Shown here: in pieces, positions 53,500 to 64,000 of the stretch
How positions within the stretch are numbered: the stretch's first letter is position 1
Layout: each line of letters starts with the position of its first letter
Source: Ficedula albicollis
Taxonomy: Eukaryota; Chordata; Aves; Passeriformes; Muscicapidae
Direction: 5' to 3'
Assembly (NCBI RefSeq): GCF_000247815.1
Contig: NC_021673.1
Span: 45,288,503-45,352,502, forward strand
Length of the DNA: 64,000 nt
Made by a program: the position numbers and the translations under genes
The notes under the pieces: generated by a model
The model's database searches: none
What the model saw: only the letters and a program-made list of their open reading frames with translations
What the model was told of the DNA's origin: nothing

Positions 53500-53720
53500 T
53501 TTACCATAGTAGCTCATTATGTCACCTCTTCCTCCCGTAACTGTACATCATTCAGAGCCAGCTTTGAAGCCAGAGTTATTAATTTCCTGGGGAGCACTTC
53601 TGTGGCTCTCATTATTGCAGCATCCGAGTACTTTAAAAACATTAATGAATTTATCTTCACAATGTGCCGATAAGCTGAAATGACATTATGCACTGGGGAA
53701 AATTATGCACAGAATCATAA
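53500..53720. promoter_or_regulatory. candidate conserved non-coding element
   Basis: Unique sequence with retained CpGs ('cctcccgtaactgtacat', 'gcatccgagtactt', 'tgtgccgataagctg') and motif-like words ('attattgcagcatc', 'aacattaatgaatttatc', 'gacattatgcac', 'aaattatgcacag'). There are no repeat hallmarks and no recognisable coding frame. Assigned on texture only. Confidence 0.25.
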
Positions 53721-55126
53721 TGTCAACAAGGTACATTTAATTTGGATGCCCAACTTCAGATGTTCATGCCCTGACTTTCCAGAAACGGAATTGGATCATC
53801 CTTCCTTTGTTCTGGAGTTGGCTTCTGAGTCCATCACAGTTGGAATTGCTCCACATTTCCACGGTTCAGAGCGCAGGTGTTCTGTGCTCTGCTCTAAGCA
53901 AACAAAGAAGATGCAATTAATGACTGCCTGCATGGAGTTTGGATTTTGTGACTTCCTTGGCATGAGGCACTGAGGCAGAGACAGAATCCAGTTCCCCAGG
54001 GCAGCTTTCCACTGCCCTAGGCACAACCACGGTGGTTTTCCAAGCCCTTACCTCACTCTTGTTGGACTGTCCAGTGCCATCAGCGGTGAGGCAGAGATGC
54101 AGCACACAGCAAGTTCCTTCTTGTTGTGACCTTGACTTGCTGAAAGCAGGCAGTCCTTGCTTTTACACTGAGCAAAGCTGGGTATTAGACTAAAAACCAA
54201 GGTATGTGGGTTTATTATTTGCATTGTTGCAGCGTGTACAGGCTGTAGACAGTGCAAATTTTTTTGCACTGCCAGGATAGATGCACCAAAAGGGCTCTCA
54301 TTCCTTCCCATTGATTCATATCTTCTGTAACTCTGTTGTGGCAATCTTAGCACACAGGAGCAGGGGCTCCTGAAGCAGAGAGAAGCTGGAATTTTATTTG
54401 AAAGGGATCCTTCATTGTGTCCCTGGGTGGCCTCATATTGTGTGAGCTGATTTGAGGATAAGGTGGGAACCCTGTCACACAATACACCTGTGGCTGGACA
54501 TCTCCTGTCTTTGTCCTGGCAAGGCTGAGCTCATGGCTCAGAAATGCATTGCACCCAAAAGACACAACGTTTTCCCCAACTTTGTGCAGCCTGTAGAAGC
54601 AAAGCCATGGTACAACCAAGCAATGGAAGAGACAGTCTGTTTCACTGAAAGATTTCTCTTTAGTAGGAAAAGAGAGGGATACAAAGGTACAGAGAATGTT
54701 TTGCAGATGCACAAATAGAAGTTAGTCTCTATTAACTTGCACAGTGAGAAGGGAATCTGACTGACATCTGTAACTGCAAAAATCCTGCTGTAATAATACA
54801 GTGTCCCCCACATCCTCTCCTGTGTTGTTCAAGACTGTACTTCCCCATTTTCCTTCCTCAGTTCATTTTCATATTGAATTGCATTGTGGTGGGACAGAGT
54901 CACTGGAATTACTCTGGGTTTGCAGTCAGCAGCTCAGAGCATGGCTTAGCTGCCATCTCAGTTGCAGTGTAGCAAAAAGTATCTGACACACCTGAAATGG
55001 TCCTCATCACATTTTAACTGCAGTCAGTTATTTAGGCACATGTTTATTTATTAAATTCACCTATTAGTCCATCACCTAAGCAGTCTTATTCCTTCCCTGT
55101 CTAGGCTCTTCCTTATCCCTGTCATG

Positions 55127-55140
55127 AAAAAAAAAAAAAA
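55127..55140. repeat. poly-A run (14 A)
   Basis: An uninterrupted A-run after TGTCATG, about 210 bp upstream of a much longer poly-T. No retrocopy body recognised. Confidence 0.9.
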
Positions 55141-55350
55141 GAACAACCCTCTTCAAATGGTGGCATTTGCTTGCACTGCTTTATGACTCTTGAGCCAGGT
55201 GCTGTGTCCACACTGAAATCTCCTGTCAGGGTCAGTGGGCTTCCCCTGAGGAAGAACTTCACAGTCCCAGGCAGAAAATGAGAGTTTTCACTAACCCATT
55301 AGAATAAGCTGTGCATCTGAGCATAGTCTTACTTGACAGGATAATGTGAT

Positions 55351-55353
<3 letters not shown>

Positions 55354-55399
<46 letters not shown>
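55354..55399. repeat. long poly-T run (46 T)
   Basis: Forty-six uninterrupted T, preceded by 'ataatgtgatctc' and followed by 'aatatgcgtttcc'. On the minus strand this would be a long A-tail, with any retroposed body lying at higher coordinates. No recognisable body or flanking target-site duplication is visible there. Length is uncertain because homopolymers are hard to sequence. A minus-strand frame here contains poly-lysine only because of the run. Confidence 0.95.
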
Positions 55400-55404
<5 letters not shown>

Positions 55405-58400
55405 GCGTTTCCTTCTGGCTTACTTGCATCTCTGTATATGCCAGTGAACCTTTTGAAGGACGGGAGATGAGCTGTTTAGCCAGTAGCAGTCTTGCTGGTT
55501 GCACAAACTGAAAAGGAAAAAAATAAGACACACAGTGATCTGCATGCTAAATCCTCTCTAAAGCTACAGACCTGTCATGTAAAGCTAAATCTCTGTCAGT
55601 GCCAGGTTACCATCTTGACCAATCATCTTACCCTACCTCTCCTTCTTTTGCCTTCAGTCCGCCTCTCCAAAGCCTTAAGTTGTAGATATCACGTTGACAC
55701 AGACTAGGGCATTATTATTATTCAGTTGCATAAAAAGTGAATTTACATTGAGTAAAACCAATAAGCCGTGCTGCTCTGACATTTAATTTTCTTGGAAATT
55801 CTTCCTATTGAATCAGACAGCACTACATGCATTTTCAAATTAAATTCAGTGTTTGCACTACAGTAACCTTGTAGGCAGAAGAATAAATAATTTGGAAATT
55901 ACCAAGAGCCTATTTCCTGCCACCTTCCTCCAAACCTAAATTTTTATGTGGCTATATTTCTGTGTGATGCCTTGTTAAATTTTTGGTTTATTTCCACCCT
56001 CTGTCTCAAAATGGTGTGCAAAATAGTCTTCTATAAAAAGAGTTGCTATTAATGGCTGGGTCACTAGTTGGTAGTCTTCTATTTTTTCTGTGGCCATTTC
56101 TTCCTTTGGCATCAAACCCTGGGAAAGCTGGGAATAAATAGTGTCCCTTGAACTAGACACGGTTATAATAAACTCTGAGCTGAAATGTCAAGTCTAAGCA
56201 GGTTTACTATTCTACTTTCCAGTGTATGTTTATCAGCCTGCCAAAGCAGTGCAGTCATATTTCAGAGCTCACTTTATCTCCCTTCTCTTCTTACCATATT
56301 GAATGTCTGTTTATAAAGGAGGTAGTAAATGGCTCTGTTAGAAGGAGGTTTAACCAGAGAGACGTAGGTCAAGACATCATCTTACTTTCTGTGTCAAATG
56401 ATTATGCATTTATGCATCCATCCCTCCATCCAGATCTGCCAAAGATGTTCCCATTCTTAGAGCTGGAGTTGTTACAATTTCATAGAAGAAGCTAGTTCAG
56501 ACAGACTTTGTCTTTGAAGTGATAGACTTCATTTAAAGATGAATGTGTGCTCTAAAGTAGCTGAGCAAAGGAAACCAGCAAACACTCCAGTTGGGATTGC
56601 CCCTGAACTAACACCCTGTCATGGGGGCAAGAGGATCTGGCAGAGAACACAAGAAGGTCTTGGAAATGCCCAACCTTTCACATCTGTTTACCATACTGAT
56701 ATTTTTACTAAAAATATTATTATAAACCATGTTGGGGTTTTTTTTTATTTATGCTCTGTTAAAAAAGCTAGCAATATAGATTAATATTAAATACATTAAT
56801 GCACCATTGAGACTGAATGGTTAAGAATTCAGAAGGTGGTTATGATTTCCTACCAGGCTTTTTTCAATTATAATAAAATGTTTCTTTCAATCTTAGGTAC
56901 TTGTATGTGTATATTATAACCTGTCATTTTGAAATTAGATCCTTATGCTGTACTTACATATTATGATTAGAGCTGGTTCAAAACATTCAATCCAAAACTG
57001 ACATGGAAATAATTTGGAACATGTATTTTGATGAGAAATTTGATATGTTGTTCTTTTGACTGAAAAGAAAAAGTAGATATATTGTACAGGTTTATTACAT
57101 TTTTTTCCTGTCTTCTTTTTTCCTTTTTTTTTTAACTTTTTGTCTGTGGGAGAGGCATGCTAGTATAAATAGGGAAGGAAAGACAAACAGAAAACATAGC
57201 TATTTTCTATAAGTATATCCATAAACAAATATATATATGCAATTCAAAATTACAATAATGAATACATTGCTTTTTATTTAACTTTTTGGTTATGTTCTCC
57301 TTCACTGTGGGATCTTGTTTGGTATAATAGGATGGGCTACAACTGAAATATGCAGTCAGGGCACTCCAACCTGGTTGAAAGTTCTTGTTTTTCACCCATC
57401 TTCAGTTCCCAGAAAGAGTGGGTCTGTGAACTGGGCTCACCATCTGACAGAGCCAGAAGAGCGCTACATTGCCATCCTTCACTGGTGATTATTTCCTCTG
57501 TGCTTTGTAGATGTAGACCAGCCTAGGGAGTTGAGAGGCAAGGCAGAATGGATGGGTCTTGGACTCAGTTCTGCTGTGCTTATCTTACAGCAGGTCAGTT
57601 TAAATTCCCCTAGAGATGGTCCGAAACTTAATTAGCCGATCTTGATATTTTTCTTCATTCATATCCCTCAATCTCCTTAATCTTTACAGTCTCTTGAGGA
57701 AGGTTAGTACGAGGGACCTTTTCTACAGATGAAGTTTTCAAAGCCAAAACCCAGTATGTGAGATTTTTGTCAAAACAATTAGAGGCACTTTCATCTCTTA
57801 GCTTGCATCTTTAGTTCACTGTAAATCAGATATTGCTGATGCACAATATTGAGCCTCCTTTGTGGTGGTGTCTTAAGGACTATTTGTTAAGCTGGGTAAT
57901 TGTGATGTTTACTAAAGAGAAGATGGTCTTGCAGTTAAAAAGTTATATGAGATCTTTCCATCTCTACTATAGATTTCCCTTAAAGTCAGCTGGGGCCTGT
58001 GTAACAGTGTTTTCAGGACTCCAAGAGAGGTATGTTTGACAGCAAAGAACTTGCTTACATTTTGGAGTACTTAAGCATCTTTGTGAAACTGGAATTTTGG
58101 CCTGGATTTCAGACATGCAGAGCGTGCATACTCCTCTTCATGTACAGCTGATGCTTTCCATTCTTGAAAATTTGACCCAGTCAATCCACCTTAGGAATAC
58201 AGTGTCATACTATAAAAGAGGGAAAATAGTATCTTCTCCTTTGCATGCTTTTTTTATCTACTTGAAATACTTGCATTTAATCAAACTGAATAATGTGAAA
58301 AGCCTGATTTCAGCTGCTTCACAAAGGTAAACCCTTTTTTATTCTCCTGTGTTTATTACAATGGAGGCAAAGCTATTTGCTTTTCTGTCCTTTACATTAA

Positions 58401-59195
58401 GTCTTTTTTTTTTTTTATTGTATATTCTACACAATGGGAACAAGATAATAGTTTAACACAGCTGCAGAGAAGATAACCCCATAAGACTTGAAATCCCTGC
58501 AGCTGGAGAAAGCTCTGGGTGAGTTTCCTTTTACAGATGTTGGCATCCTCATTTTCAGTGTTATGGGCTGAATTCAATTGGTTGACCTTCAGCCCTCTGA
58601 AAGTGAGTGGAGAGAAGCAGCCCCAAAAAGGAATGGGCCCCTTCCTCCCAAGAGAGGCATTTTGAACAAGGCACAGGCATCAGGCTTCAGAGGAGCCAAC
58701 ACACCTGCTCATTGCAAAGAGAGTTTCACTGGGTAAATCAAATGTCACATTGAATGTGTGGACACCCTGAGGCCCGTGAGATGCCACAGAAGATCCTCCA
58801 GGGAAAACCTACCCATCACAAGAGCAGTATGGAAGTAGAGCTTGTTTCTACATCCATTCCCTGCTGTGAGTGAGAAGGAAGAAGAGGCTGTATTTTCTTT
58901 ATTTTTCCAGAAGTTATAGAGACATAGACTTTACTTGTGTGCTAAAAAAGTCTTTTAGCAAGAGATCTTCCAGTGGTTATAAAGTTCTCCTGTCAAAGAG
59001 CAGGCAATTTTCACTGCTGAATGCTTCCTTGGTATAGTGCAGCCTGTGAAATTTTTATCATGAGCTTGAAATGAATATTAAAAGATTTTCTTTGGTTTGG
59101 CTGTCGTAAGACCCACAAAGAAAATTTTGAAAAATTACACAATTTAGTCTTAAATTTGTAATATTTCATTTTTTAAAAAGTCTTTTCAAGAGAAA

Positions 59196-59215
59196 AGTGA
59201 AAAGTGCTTTTCACT
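59196..59215. other. 9-bp-arm palindrome
   Basis: Arms AGTGAAAAG (59196-59204) and CTTTTCACT (59207-59215) surround a 2-base centre. The flanks are rich in AAAG and CTTTT words (59170-59200), so the region could fold in more than one way. Confidence 0.85.
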
Positions 59216-59416
59216 ATGGACTTTTTCTGTACAACTTTCTTGACTCAGTTGTTCCACTTTTTTATTTCTCATGTTGCATTGTGAAAGACTATTCTCCCAA
59301 AAATTCAGAGAAGTTGGACTTTTTTCCTTCAGTTACCCAAAATAGCATGTTTCAAGGTGTGTAATAAAATTTCATTATCAAACTTTCAAATTCCCATATA
59401 TTCCCATGTATTGAGG

Positions 59417-59462
59417 CTTACTGGGAAAGAGAATATTGCTAGGTGTCCACAGGGATTTCACA
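59417..59462 (+). repeat. 46-bp dispersed repeat, copy A
   Basis: Matches 62099-62144 at 42 of 46 positions by eye, in the same orientation. The shared core includes AATATTGCTAG and TGTCCACAGGGATTT. Both copies follow a TTGAGG word, at slightly different distance. The family is not recognised. Confidence 0.8.
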
Positions 59463-62098
59463 AAAAATATTTCACTATTTCATCATAGGAAACTTTATAT
59501 TCAGCTGTACACAAGTTCTAAAATGAGCACAGAAATCTTCCCCTTCCCCCCAATATGTATTAATGACCAAATCCTAATTATCCCTCCAGCTGCTAAGTCA
59601 TTTTGATCTTTATGAAGATGTTAGCTTTCAGGGCTCCGCAGACATGAATAATGTAAAGGAAGGGCTTCTTCTTTTCTTATTCTAAAACTGGACAGACAGA
59701 CACACACACACAGTCATGTCTCTGCACCACTGAGAACAAGAAGCAAACAGAACTGTTTTCTCCCACTGGAGCAGCCATAAGAAGTATTTACTAATATTAG
59801 GTCATTAGGAGCAAAGAAATAGTCAAGAAATAGTTGCTTGCACCATTGATGTGTGAAGGACATTTAGTAGCCCAGTGCTTTATAGTTTTTCTGATCTCCA
59901 TCTCTGGGACTTCTCAGTTATAATCAGCCACGAGGGTAATCCTGTCTGTCACAGCTTTTCCAAAATGGTCATGTCTCTTGTGAATGAGCTTTCATTTCCA
60001 CCCTGGTATTTTCCCTCTCAGTTTTCCTTACCCTTTGAATGATTGCCTTTTGCTGTTCAGTGATTTCTCATGAGATGACCATAGATGCCAAGACATTAAA
60101 TAGCCAAAGGCAATAGTAGTTTTACGTGGCCTTTTCTGACTAGTCCTTCCCCTGGCCACAGTCGCTTAGACATGAGGTTCTTCATGCCCATCTATTTTTA
60201 TGACAGTGATCCCCAAGAGTTCCTTTCTTCCCTCTCCCTTTCATCAGCATGCCCCATGTCTGACATGTGAGTAAAGGAGGATGGTGAAGGGTGAGCTAGC
60301 TGGCAATGTCCTCCCCTTGCCACACAAATGACAGTGGTCTTTAAGTGATCATCTTGCCTAGAGGTGTTCATGGAAACCCTGTCACAGCTGGGAGGAGGGC
60401 TGTGGGAACACAGGAATTGGAGCTGTTGTGTTAGAGAGATGAGGGATGGGGACTTCAGCAATTAATGATGAAGTAGGGAAGCTGAGGAAGGGGGAACAGT
60501 TGCTGTCAGGGTTTCCCCTGTGTATTGACACTGCTTTCTCCGTGTATTTTTCTTGACTGGTGGTTTGTTTGTCTTCGTGCTGATGGGGAGGTATGGATCC
60601 AAACATCAATACAAGAAAAACCACAGCTAGCCTCAGACCCAGTGGGGATTGTAGATGCTGTGCATCTGAATTCAGAGGGGACAGGACTTGGGAAGGTTGT
60701 TTGGGTCTTTTTTTTTTGTTTGTTTGTTTGGGTTTTTTTTTTCCCTGCATGCTCTGAGCTTCTCTTCTTCCAAGTTCGTGCCACACAGGTTGCAAGAAAA
60801 GCATGGTGCTAGCTCTATTTCAGTTCCCACCTGACTATTCCTTATGCGCATATGACAGGCCTGCACACCACCACCAAGACTGGTTTTGATCAGCTGTGAT
60901 ATCCTGAGGGTAGCCTCTAATCTATGGAGATCTTAGGAAAGCAAAGGGTGTACACTTCTCTGGGTAATAGTGGAAGTAGATGTGAATTGCTCTCTCTTAA
61001 ATCTGCAAAGAGGAATCTACTTCAAAAAGTGCTGAAAGGTCTAAGTGTAAAGTGGACATAAATATAAAAAATTCTGCACTCAAAATGTTATGAAGAAAGA
61101 TGGTAGTGGTAGTTTGCATGTTCCAAGCAGTGGGAAATAAATAACAGCAAACAGTGTTGCACATGTTGAAGGACAGAGAATTCCTGCTCAGAGGAATCTT
61201 ATTGCTGCAAGTTAATTTCTTTATGTTAGCATGCCCTGAAGCTTTTTGGGATATAAATTTTGCAAAATAACATATGGATTGTGGAAACAGGCCATATAAT
61301 TAAGAAACAAATCTTGAAAGGCAGGAAACACAAAGTTGTGCTTGAGCCCTATGTAGTCAAGAAGAGGTCACCTGCTTCCTTTTATGAGGCACACTGGAAC
61401 ACCCATTGTGATTAACCTGTGGGATGCAGTTGATGAAGTGGATGATTCCATGGTGGTGGAATTTACACTGGGGGAGTAACTCCTGGGGATAGTCTCAGCT
61501 CTCTTGAGTTGTAAGTGAGGAGCCTCTACTGTTGATGTCTTATAAGAAATTTGTTGAATATCCGGCAATATTATACTGAAAAGATCAAGGCTGGGTTTCC
61601 TTGACAGAGGAGTCAAAAAAGATGGGAGATGGAACTACCTCTGTCTGCTTTTTCTCGTTCATTTTATGGAGAAATACTGTTGTTGAAAACTGTCTGTGAT
61701 ACAGCATTTTCTTCTTTCCATAATGATCCATAGTGGAGAGAAGGCAGTCAGAAATAAGATAGCAAGGTTTATGTGCTTCATGGATGGGAGTGGCATGTCT
61801 TTTGCCTGTCTCTCTTGCTTTTCATTACCATTTTTCAGCTTCTTTATTTTAGTCTCCTGGTTTCTGCTTGACAGACAACAAAAAAGAGTTCTCCACTGAC
61901 TGTTAGCTTTGCCTCAATGTGCATCTGCTGTTCTTTCGCCTTTATTTCTTCTTTAATTTAAGGCCTGGTAGGCATTTTTTTTCCCATCAGACGTAATGAA
62001 TGGCTGGGAGCTGTCTGCTCTTTTGGACTCCTTTGTCTTCAATCCATCATTATGTCTTCATTGTCCTCTTTAATTTAACTGAGATGTTGAGGGGATCA

Positions 62099-62144
62099 CT
62101 TACTGTGAAAGACAATATTGCTAGCTGTCCACAGGGATTTTACA
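62099..62144 (+). repeat. 46-bp dispersed repeat, copy B
   Basis: Same orientation as copy A, about 2.7 kb away. It is followed after about 20 bp by 'cttggtaagat', a splice-donor-like word that copy A lacks. The four differences from copy A would all change the amino acid in the shared open frame, which argues against selection on a protein. Confidence 0.8.
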
Positions 62145-62810
62145 CATCTATTCATCATCTTGGTAAGATAAACTATGTATGAAATATTGTGTACTAAAAA
62201 ATGCAAAATACGTAAGTCCATTGCAGATGCCAAGTGCTTAACCAGTATTTTTAAACAGAGCTTTCTGTGACTAGGCATGAGACACCTTTTCTGGATAGAA
62301 ATTTTTTTAAAATTTAACTGTCGAAGTTTTGGCTACAAACTTGCACTAACTCTATTGCTTTGTTTCAAAGTATGTCAGTAAGCGCACCGGTATGAAGTGC
62401 AGTACAGAACTGAAACTAAAGTCATAATTAAGCCTTTATTTCCTGGTTTTCAGAGGGAGTTCAGAGCAATTTGGGGATATGCCCTTTTACTTGGAGACCA
62501 AAATACAAGAAATTAACTTTAGAATAGTTAATAAAAAAGTATTCTCAGGGATCATGTAAATTTGTATCAGAGAATTCCCTCAAATAGTCAGAATGGCTTC
62601 TCAAACATTAAAGATCAGTATGTTTCAAAATGAATATTTTGGTGAAGTCTACTCCCAAAAAAACCTCAGGGAATTCTTGAAGAAATGAGTGAGGAGTATA
62701 AAATGGATACAAAACTCAGAGACTCCATTAAATTTTGTATTATTGAAGTTTAACACACATTTTCCCATTGAATTTTTTTCCAAGACCACTTCTGTTTCTG
62801 CTCATTCTTC

Positions 62811-62826
62811 TTTTTTTTTTTTTTTT
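62811..62826. repeat. poly-T run (16 T)
   Basis: An uninterrupted T-run within a pyrimidine-rich context (ctcattcttc before, cttg after). Confidence 0.9.
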
Positions 62827-64000
62827 CTTGTAAGTGTCAATTTATGTATTTAAAATAGGTGGCAATACTCTGGTTTTAAATTAAACTGCCCAAAGTCAGG
62901 AGCTGGCTGTGTGTCTGCCTTGTCCACCTGCATATGCACAACTTTGCTAATCTATTAGTGCCTAAAATTACATACTCAAGTACCTGAGACAACATGGGTT
63001 GGTGAACTAGAGCACTTTCAGCTACCAGCCACTCAATCTGTGACCTTCCTTGATTGTGATAAATAAATGTACCTCTAGAGCCCTGAGAAGAGTGTCCTGA
63101 TGGCTGGACATGAGTTGAGACTCAGAAAGGAGATTTCCTCTGCACCTGTTGAAATGTCTGACCGTGAGATTTTTGCTTTGTTTTCTTAGAGGTACAGAAG
63201 AATTTCCATGATTGGAAGGTATTATTGTAGAAACAATGGCAACGTCAGAAGTCCTTACGTATGATAGATATATATTTTTAGTATAATAATAATGATAATA
63301 GTAATTCAGCCTTTCATTGCTATCTCTCAGAAAAGTCAAAGTGGTAAATGATTGCATGGTAAAAATGGCAGATGAAATTCCATGATGATAATTGCAAAGT
63401 CACATCCACAGGTGACTAGTCCAGGAGCAGTGACGAAGACAAAGAAAATCTTGGGCACAACTGGGAAAAAAGTAGAGAAGAAACAGGAGAAATCACTGTG
63501 CAGTATGAAACTCCAGTACCCAAATTTTGGTGCCTGCATACTGTTTTGTTCCCTACTTCTCAGATCTGAACTGGAATGGATAAGTTCAGCTTAAGGCATG
63601 GCAATTATCCTTGATAATCAAGATAAGGTATATCTTCTTTATGAAAAAAGAAAAAAGACAGGAATTACTCAGCTGGAAAAAGAGATTCTAAATTATCTAA
63701 TGAAAGACTAAAATTGTATGACGTGGAGGAGATAAGTAAGGAATAATTATTCTTAAGTTTAAAAAGTATGACATCTTAGATAATTTATTCCACTCAGGCT
63801 TGCTGGAGATGGAACAATCTATATCAGGCTATAAAGATTGCCTTGCACTGTTGTTGTTTCACAAATCATTTCCCTGCTGTCCTGCTGGCATCTCATGTTT
63901 GAGTCAGGGTAGTGGGCTGCTGGAGCTTTCACCTGGGTGGGTGCAGCAGTGGTTCCTCTATTCTCATGTCAGGTCTTGGTTCAGGGACTTCATGGGCTGG

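Larger units (their letters stand above)
48111..64000. other. gene-free stretch with candidate regulatory blocks
   Basis: The largest open frames are 144 codons (54048-54482, minus), 140 codons (60382-60804, minus, reading through T-rich tracts), 121 codons (54347-54712, minus), 118 codons (49499-49855, minus) and 117 codons (52684-53037, plus). Between 53680 and 54813 several frames overlap on both strands, so they cannot all be real and none is recognisable. Landmarks are listed separately: candidate conserved elements, a purine-rich tract, homopolymers, a palindrome and a dispersed 46-bp pair. Confidence 0.6.

Noticed and set aside
54048..54482. 144-codon minus-strand open frame
   Set aside because: No recognisable domain. 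It overlaps other frames on both strands in a locally stop-poor region, and the length is within what 64 kb of random sequence gives.
55259..55531. Minus-strand frame with a poly-lysine block
   Set aside because: The lysines are the 46-T homopolymer read in reverse.
57163..57180. TATA-box-like word 'agtataaatagggaagg'
   Set aside because: There is no CpG island, initiator or downstream gene, and TATAAA words are frequent in AT-rich DNA.
57535..57620. Possible MIR 5' part ('gggtcttggactcagttctg')
   Set aside because: The resemblance is confined to about 25 bp without the usual downstream words.
60382..60804. 140-codon minus-strand frame with lysine-rich stretch
   Set aside because: The lysine/asparagine-rich part comes from T-rich low-complexity DNA at 60709-60743, and the remainder is unrecognisable.

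Overview
The window looks like non-coding nuclear DNA from a bird, either a long intron or an intergenic stretch. The evidence is AT-rich, CpG-poor sequence with no bacterial-style gene packing, 5'-truncated CR1 LINE 3' ends with the avian-type terminal 'attctatgatt' motif (clear at 10951-11149 and, reversed, at 22813-22995), and worn MIR/CORE-SINE-like relics. I saw no primate Alu or rodent B1/B2 type sequence. I cannot name the species or the host gene.

No protein-coding gene can be supported. Apart from one artefact inside a microsatellite, the longest open frames are 110-145 codons. They lie on both strands, often overlap each other, and none gave a recognisable protein. I found no tRNA, rRNA, known microRNA, CRISPR array or intact provirus. 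A single weak ab initio exon candidate is noted at 34858-34980.

Layout: 1-10950 is unique sequence with two MIR-like relics (about 1824-1965 and 5740-5830) and small tandem repeats. A CR1 3' end lies at 10951-11149. 11150-22812 holds further MIR-like pieces, a 32-bp direct repeat (17916/17999), a CpG-retaining block (18590-18800) and two adjacent perfect hairpins (21582-21631). A reversed CR1 lies at 22813-22995 and the clearest MIR-like relic at about 24916-25085. The most striking object is a nearly pure (TAT)n microsatellite of about 939 bp at 28208-29146. A short CR1-like piece is at about 31884-31945. A nearly perfect 275-bp tandem duplication is at 36896-37451. 43278-43327 is a (CA)n tract with a palindrome next to it. 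46800-47290, 52080-52340 and 53500-53720 look like conserved non-coding (enhancer-like) sequence, judged only by composition and motif content. A 46-bp poly-T is at 55354-55399, and a diverged 46-bp sequence pair is at 59417 and 62099.

I did not find a new multi-gene biological system. The best leads are the giant TAT array with its TAC block, the recent 281-bp-period duplication, and the candidate regulatory elements. All need alignment or read-level data that I could not run.
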